Below, in pieces: positions 58,233 to 64,000 of a stretch of DNA of 64,000 nt; within the stretch, counting starts at the first letter, position 1, and the number at the start of each line of letters is the position of its first letter. The stretch lies in assembly GCA_002917775.1 (NCBI GenBank), contig KZ627157.1, positions 1,217,454 through 1,281,453 on the forward strand, in the 5' to 3' direction. A model generated the notes under the pieces. That model did no database searches and was not told the DNA's origin. It saw only the letters and a list, made by a program, of their open reading frames with translations. Origin of the DNA: Glaciozyma antarctica PI12 (Eukaryota > Basidiomycota > Microbotryomycetes > Kriegeriales > Camptobasidiaceae). A program made the translations under genes and the position numbers.

Positions 58233-59696
58233 CTAATCGATCTGAATATTGGCTTTCGAAAGATCAAGCAAGTCCAACTGGGGTCCGCGGTACTGTGGGA
58301 ACTCGGCTGCGAACGCCAGGAGCTCTTGTGCCGAAAGCGGTTCGCCGCTCTCCGCGTCGTTCTTAAAGCCGCCACTCTCCCCCAAATAAATGCCGCCGTG
58401 TTTGTGTTGCTCGATGACGGAGATGTTGTCCAGCTAAAGCCTGGGAAGAGAGTTCAGCGTTGGCGCGAGATGTCGAAGAAAGCGCAGAGGACGAACCTGG
58501 TGATCGATCTTCGCACGTGAAGCCACGACTTTGGACCCACGCGGAAGTGTAGGTCGTGACGGGTGGTGAGCTTGAGAGTGCGTAGCGCGGGGAAGGTGGG
58601 GATGAGGATATTGACCGCTCTCGACCGAGTGCCCATAAAGTTCGTTGAACGAAGTGAGACACGAGAGGGTGAGATGGACGAGGGAGACGAAGGGGTTTCT
58701 GAGGTGGAGAGGAAGATATCGCCAAGGCTGCGAAGCATGCCGTGAACGATTCGTAGGAAGAAGCTGCTGCGGAAGGCGTCGTAGCTCGCTGCCGAGCGGG
58801 CCCTTTCTCGCTCAATCGTGTTCCCAGTACAGCTCGTCCGGAACCGAATCGGTAGGTCCTCTGTATCCCGCTGGCACCATCAGCTCTGATTTCTCGTCGG
58901 TCGACATCCATCCAGCGATGTCGTCCGCCAAGTCGAGGACGGCCGGGTTTTGCACCCGAAGGAAGATCCAAGGAAAGGCGCCCTTGAAGATGCAGACCTC
59001 GTCGATAACGAGCCCCTTGACTTGCGTACGTAGGCTTCCCTCAGGCCCGAGAAGTTCGACGAAAGGCTGATCAGGAATGGCGCAGTGGCGAAAGGTGAGG
59101 GAGGTGAGAGAGGTGAACGTGGCGAAGTCGCTTGGGGAGAGGAGGAACTGAAGGAGGAGAGGGACGCCTTCTACGGAGCTCTCGCCTAGCCTGTTGGCGC
59201 AGGTAGGACAATAGTCTTCGGGGAGGGGAGGAGATTCCTGAACGTGGGGATGGCTGCTCGGCAGGAAGTGGTAGTAGCGAGTTTGTCCTTCGAAGGAGAG
59301 CTGGAGCTCACGCGCATCAGCTCTGGTCTTTCCCACTCCTCTGATACGACTTACCTCCCTCACCAGCTCACTCAGAGAACGTAACCGGCCTGGCTGAGCG
59401 ACCCGACTCCTCAAAGCTCGATCCTCGAGTCCGACCCAGTTCCTCCCGAACGCGCTCGCCGCCTTGCTGCCAACGAGGACAGGACGCTCATAGAGCAGCT
59501 TAGTAGCGATGTCGTTAAACGCAACGTTGCTGCTTGCTAGGGCGGCCAGGCAGCCTTGTCGAGCTTCGGGGGTCTGTTGGGGATCGTGCGCGATGAGCTC
59601 TGTGGCGGGCGTCAGCGAGGGGCTGGGGAGGTGGCACGGGGGTGACAACGCACCGAAGATATCGTGCAGCGTCTCTCTTGGGAGGGCGGGGACCAT
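58233..59696 (-). CDS. F-box-like protein with degenerate leucine-rich region
   Basis: ATG 59696 starts MVPALPRETLHDIFGALSPP, an F-box-like opening (LPxExLxxIF) that would bind Skp1. The body carries ATKLLYERPVLVGSKAASAF, LRSLSELVREVSRIRGVGKT, a CPTCANRLGESSV segment, and LRR-like strands FTSLTSLTFRHCAIPDQPFV and FPALRTLKLTTRHDLHFRVG. Two introns are needed to reach the conserved-looking end. A 49-nt one near 58780-58830 joins VPDEL to YDAFRSSFFLRIVHGMLRSL, and one near 58430-58520 joins PKSWLH to LDNISVIEQHKHGGIYLGES. The end QLDLLDLSKANIQID stops at 58233. Such proteins are common, fast-evolving and often unnamed in basidiomycetes. Target unknown. The 49-nt intron uses a gag acceptor, so that junction is less certain. 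Confidence 0.65.
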
Positions 59697-59867
59697 ACTG
59701 CGAGCAAGCGAGTGGGAGGAGGAGGGGCCACCACCGCGCAGACCTCGCGAAGTCGCCTTTGTCGAGCTTGGTGCGAACACTCCCTTCTCCCTCTGTTCTG
59801 GCTACTCTGTCAATGGTATAATGCTTTGCAAGAACGACGCTTGTAGTGGATCTAGTCAAAAGAGAAT

Positions 59868-62800
59868 CTACCCCTCCAGCAGCTCAACGACCTTCGCCTG
59901 GACGTCGGCAGGAATGTCGATCGACGCTCCTCCCGGCATCGCAGAGACGTACGTCTTGAGCGTTTGAGCGATGGGGCGCTGGAGGGAGGGGGAGAGGTCC
60001 TCAGCTTGGAGGGCTGCGACGAGGCACTTGAGGACGTGGTGCGCGACGTCGGACGTGGGCGAGACGCTCGGGTGTCCGCTGGAGGTAGTGCATCAGCGGG
60101 ATAAGAGGAAGGAGGTTGAGAAGGACGTACCGTGCGATGAGTTCCATGAGAAGGGTGTTGGCGGGAGTCATCTCCTCGCCGTCGACGAGGACGGGGAGGG
60201 TGAGTACCCAGCGCGAGAGCAGGCCGTTGGTGCCGAGCTTTGCGCTGTCTCCGAGACTCCTGATAACCTTGCTCACTGCGAAAACTAGGTCAGAACCGCA
60301 GCCGCGCCGACAAAACGAAGGACGACTCACGAGCACTGATGGCGTTGTCGCGCGCCGAGAGCATCGCGTTGTCGTCCATGTCGATTGGTCCGATACTGCC
60401 GAAGAGCGGCTCGATGGCAGCGACAGCAAAGTTGGCAAAGGCAGCAGGAGCCGTCTCAGCTGCGTTCCCAACGGCGTAGGCAGCGATCCTCCTCGTCGCG
60501 GGATCTGCGAGCGAAAGAGATCAGCGTCGTCCTCACGGATTCAGAAACGAAAAGGCACGCACCGAGGTCCGAAACGGCGACGAGGACGCGGTCGAGGTAA
60601 GGACCGACGAGCGCCGGCGACGCCTCTCCAGTCGACTGGATGATATCGCTGAAGAGCTTGAGGGCAAAGTACGTCGGCGCCTCGCTCGTCCCCGACATCA
60701 ACCCAAGGAACGGCAAGATGGGCTGAATAGGGAACGCGGCTCCCTCCGCACGAAGAAGGTTGCGGAGCGCGTTCTGCATCGCCGAGAAAACCTGCGCATC
60801 CTCCTCGACCGCCTCGCTGAGTTCCTGCACATCATCCTCGTCCACCTCTCCCTCCGCCATGCGCTCTCGCTCCCGCCGAGAAAGCATTGTGAGCTGCGCC
60901 TCGATCGCCTTGATGAAGCGATCGCGGTGGGCGGGGGCGAGGCAGCCAGGGAGGCTGAAGTAGGAGGAGGACCAGGAGGCGATGAGGACGGCGAGGATGG
61001 TCGAATCGGTTTCGGAGGCGATGACTTCGGTGAAGGCGTCCGAGACGGCGTTGAGGATCAATTGGCGCTGGTCGAGGGGAATGTCTTGCTTCGAGAGTCC
61101 TGCGCAAGGTGGCGCATCAGATTGTAGCGACGCGGCGGAGAGAGCGAGACGAACCTAGGATCGAAACGGCGATGAGAGCAGCCGCACCCTCGCGAACTCC
61201 AACGTGGAAGTAGAACTGCACACCGTATCAGTCCCCGCTCCACCGCGACCGAAGCGAACGCACCTTGAGCAACGGCACCGCAACGTGCAGAACGCCCTGG
61301 AGCGTCTCAACGGGCAACGCCTCCCCAATCGCCTGCACGAGAATAACGAGGTTCTGCACCGCCTCCGCCTTCTCCTCCAACGCCGTCGTCCTAATCGCCA
61401 CCACATCACCATTCATCTCAATCGTCTCCCACTCATCATCGTCCTCCTCCTCCTCGCTCCCCCCAATCGTCATATCAGGCTTCCTCTGCGCCTCCTCGAT
61501 CAACCGAGGGAACACGTCCATGACATACGGCGCGAACGCCTCGGGTCCAACGACTTCGGCGAGCTGGGCGTACGCCCCGAGGAGGTATCGCTCCGTCTCG
61601 TCGTCGTCCTCTGCAATCGTGGATTGGAGGTGCTGAAGCGCTGAGAGGAGGCGATTGGCGTCGGGAGCAAAGACGGAGGAATGAACGGCGGCGGCGATGG
61701 TGGAGGCGCAGTCGAGGGCTTTGGCGCGGAGGGATTGGAGGGAGGGGTCGGTGCCGGTTTCGAGGAGGTTGATGAGCTGGGGCATGATGCTGGCGTAGAG
61801 CTGTGGAAGGGGATCGTCAGCGTGCGTGCTGCTGGGAGAGGGAGAGGGAGGAACGAACCGGCGTGAAATCCTCTTCCATGCAACCCGCGAGAAGAGTCAT
61901 CGCCTCGATAGCGTTCTGCTTGACGAACGATGTCCCGTTCTCGAGTAGCCTAACGAGCTGAGCAAACACAGCGGGGAGAATAGGCTGTAGGGGACCCGCG
62001 TCGGCCGTCTGGAGGAAGTTGACGCACGCGGCGGCAGCGTAAGCTTGGAGACTTCGCACGAAGAGGTCAGGAGGAGGCCGATGTTGAGCCGGAGAAAGGA
62101 CGTACCGAGGCTCGCGCTCGTTCGTGACTCCCATGAGCGCCGTAAGGAGCTCCTGACCATGCTCATCCTGGATCGCACCATCGAGGTCGGTGCAGAGCTG
62201 TCCGGCAGCGTAGACAGCGGCATATCGCACACGAGGGTGAGCGTCCTTCATCGCTTGAAGAATGAGGCTGTACAGTCGGGGTTCAGCGCAAGCTCGCAGG
62301 ACGGCAGGGAAGAACGCACGGCATGATGAATTCGAGCTGCTGGAGGATCTGGTCGACGCAGCCTTCGGCGATGGAGGCGATTGCCGAGAGCGCCGCATGT
62401 CGTTGCTGCCATTGCTCAGATCCGAGAAGCGAGTTCATCTGCTGTACGAAAGGAGGAAAGACGACGTCGCCTGCGAGATTCCATCAGCCCAAGTTCAAAC
62501 ACTGATTCGCGCGCGAGAGGACCTACCGAGAGCCTGGGAAACCCTATCCAAAGCGCCCTCCGCGATGACGGCCATACTGTCATCGTCGCCGTCGTTGAAG
62601 TCCTCCGAGCGAAGCCAGTCTGGGTCTTCTTCGCGTTCGGCCATGATGGAGAGGAGAACGGGGATGAGCTTGTGTGGGAAGTCGGCGAAGCTCTTGGTCA
62701 TCGAAGGGGCGGTCTCTGCGATACTGAGGAGGAGTCTGCGAAGCTCTTGATTAGCGAAATCGTGGGTGCTGTAGACGGACGGTAACGCACTCGAGGGCTG

Positions 62801-63816
62801 GCTGGCGGACGGTGTCGTCGAAGACCTCGGCAGAGGAGTAGGGCGAAAACGCGTAGGGTGAAGGGCTCAGGATCGAAAGGCAGAATCCGAGGATCGAGGA
62901 GAGGTGAGCCTTGAAGAGGCGGGAGGGAACCTTGGGAGTTGAGGCGAGGTCGATGAGGGAGGCTTGGGCTTGAGTGAGGCGGGCCTCTGCGCGCTCGGCG
63001 GCAAGAGGAGGGAGAACCTGTGCGTTTCGAAAAGCTTAGCGGAGGCAGGGGAGAAGGAAGCGGGGAACGCACGTCGAGCATGATGGGGATAAGAGGGGAG
63101 TACTGGTCCATTCCTTGAGGCTCGGTACCCTTGAGAAGTGAGACGGCGGCAGTCAAAGCAGCGAGATTGACGCCAGTGCTCGAGTCGCGCAAGCCTGCGG
63201 AGAGTCCCTGGATGATGGAAGGCGTGGGCTCAGCCTCGAGGAGACTGGGGCACTCGGAGTAGATCCTGAAGGTCGCCTCTCGCAAGGCCAGCGCATCGGA
63301 GGCGTAGAGCTGCGAGAGGGCGGACGAAAGGGCAGGCCACGTTACTGTGGTTCAGGTTAGCTCCCGTTCCTCCCTCCAGCGCGAAGAGGAAGACGCACTG
63401 GCTCGTGCCAATCCTGCGCGCTCGACCTCTGCGATAACGTCGCAAATCACTCCCCGCTCCCGCTCCCTGCGCTGAGCCGACTGCGACAAGCACTCCAGCA
63501 GCGCGTTCTGCACGTTCGTCCTCGTCGCCTCCTCCACCAAGTCCCACACGTCTCGGGTAAGGGGGTTGCTCGCGTCCTGTCCAGCGATGGGGCGGAAGGC
63601 GAGTCGGCGGAGGAGGACAAAGGCGGAGGAACGGAGAGTTTCGTCTCCGTTGGTGGCTCCGATGGTAACGAGACCAAGGAGGACTTGGGAGGGCGACTGG
63701 GAGAGGAGGGTGGTGGAGAGGTAGTCCTCAGCGGCCTTGCGCTCGTCGCCGGCCGAGGTGAGCTGCTCAAGCGTGTGCACAAGCGATGAGAGGAACTCGG
63801 CGGAAGGGGAGGCCAT
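59868..63816 (-). CDS. PSE1: Karyopherin/importin beta, Kap121 (Pse1/IPO5) type
   Basis: Nuclear import receptor carrying ribosomal proteins and histones; made of HEAT repeats. ATG 63816 (MASPSAEFLSSLVHTLEQLT) is followed by SAGDERKAAEDYLSTTLLSQ and TLRSSAFVLLRRLAFRPIAG, the RanGTP-binding N-terminal repeats. Family-specific parts include ALREATFRIYSECPSLLEAE, IPVLLSIMAEREEDPDWLRS, EGALDRVSQALG, QWQQRHAALSAIASIAEGCV, HPRVRYAAVYAAGQLCTDLD, an acidic insert GGSEEEEDDDEWETIEMNGD, and ESVLRCL-like C-terminal helices. The end is LQRPIAQTLKTYVSAMPGGA then VQAKVVELLEG, stop at 59868. About ten introns; roughly 1,100 aa, matching Kap121. The 171-bp gap to the F-box-like gene contains nothing else. 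Confidence 0.95.
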
Positions 63817-64000
63817 CGTGAGGGTTCTATCGCGCTTGCGTTAGCTTGGGAGGGAACGTGGGTAGGGAGGTGCTCTGAGCTCACCTTTTTTTTTCTAGGC
63901 GCGTGCAAGGGGAGTTGCTGGGGCCGGAGGAGAGGACTGAGGGTTGCTGTGCTGATAAGTGCTTCTATGTCGTTGCTGTGGTTGAGCTGAGCTGAGTGCG

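Overview
The window looks like nuclear chromosomal DNA of a GC-rich basidiomycete yeast, most likely a red yeast of the Pucciniomycotina (Rhodotorula/Sporobolomyces-like). Genes are close together and cut by many introns of about 45-60 nt with gtgcgt/gtacgt/gtgagt donors and a ctgac or ctaac branch motif just before the cag acceptor. All are eukaryotic housekeeping families. The genus is an inference from gene structure and composition; no rDNA or marker locus is present.

Layout. 0-8.4 kb: a DHHC palmitoyltransferase (-), a Ser/Thr-rich single-pass membrane protein (+), the mitochondrial translation factor GUF1 (+) and the checkpoint protein MAD2 (-). 8.5-16 kb: a 14-TM MFS drug transporter (+), vacuolar carboxypeptidase Y (-) and centrin CDC31 (-). 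16-26 kb: a C2H2 transcription factor with a 1.9 kb upstream leader, an RBM25-type RRM+PWI splicing factor and SDH1 (all -). 26-34 kb: a SET methyltransferase (+), a mitochondrial RsfS/Atp25-type gene disturbed by a tandem duplication (-), a disordered protein ending in a GIY-YIG-like (T5orf172/DUF1766) domain (-) and a TOPORS-like RING/RS ubiquitin ligase (-). 34-46 kb: PDCD5 (+), a HAD hydrolase (+), tRNA-Glu(CUC) (+), inorganic pyrophosphatase (-) head-to-head with SIN3 (+), and a conserved coiled-coil protein (-). 46-64 kb: a bHLH factor (+), a RluA-family pseudouridine synthase (+), GABA transaminase UGA1 (-), THOC5 (+), an oxaloacetate-type mitochondrial carrier (+), ATP synthase subunit e (-), a UPF0047 protein (+), an F-box-like protein (-) and the karyopherin PSE1/KAP121 (-).

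There is no operon logic, but many genes sit in tight divergent pairs (MAD2/MFS, TOPORS/PDCD5, IPP1/SIN3, UGA1/THOC5, subunit e/UPF0047, SDH1/SET) that probably share promoters. Five genes serve mitochondrial energy metabolism (SDH1, UGA1, subunit e, the carrier, GUF1). I saw no transposon, viral fossil, CRISPR array, secondary-metabolite cluster or defence island.

The most unusual points concern gene expression: a MAD2 start codon that appears to be split by an intron, a UGA1 reading frame with a presequence but no upstream AUG, an in-frame presequence-like extension upstream of the IPP1 AUG that could start at CUG, and an internal tandem duplication that creates a cassette exon in the RsfS gene.
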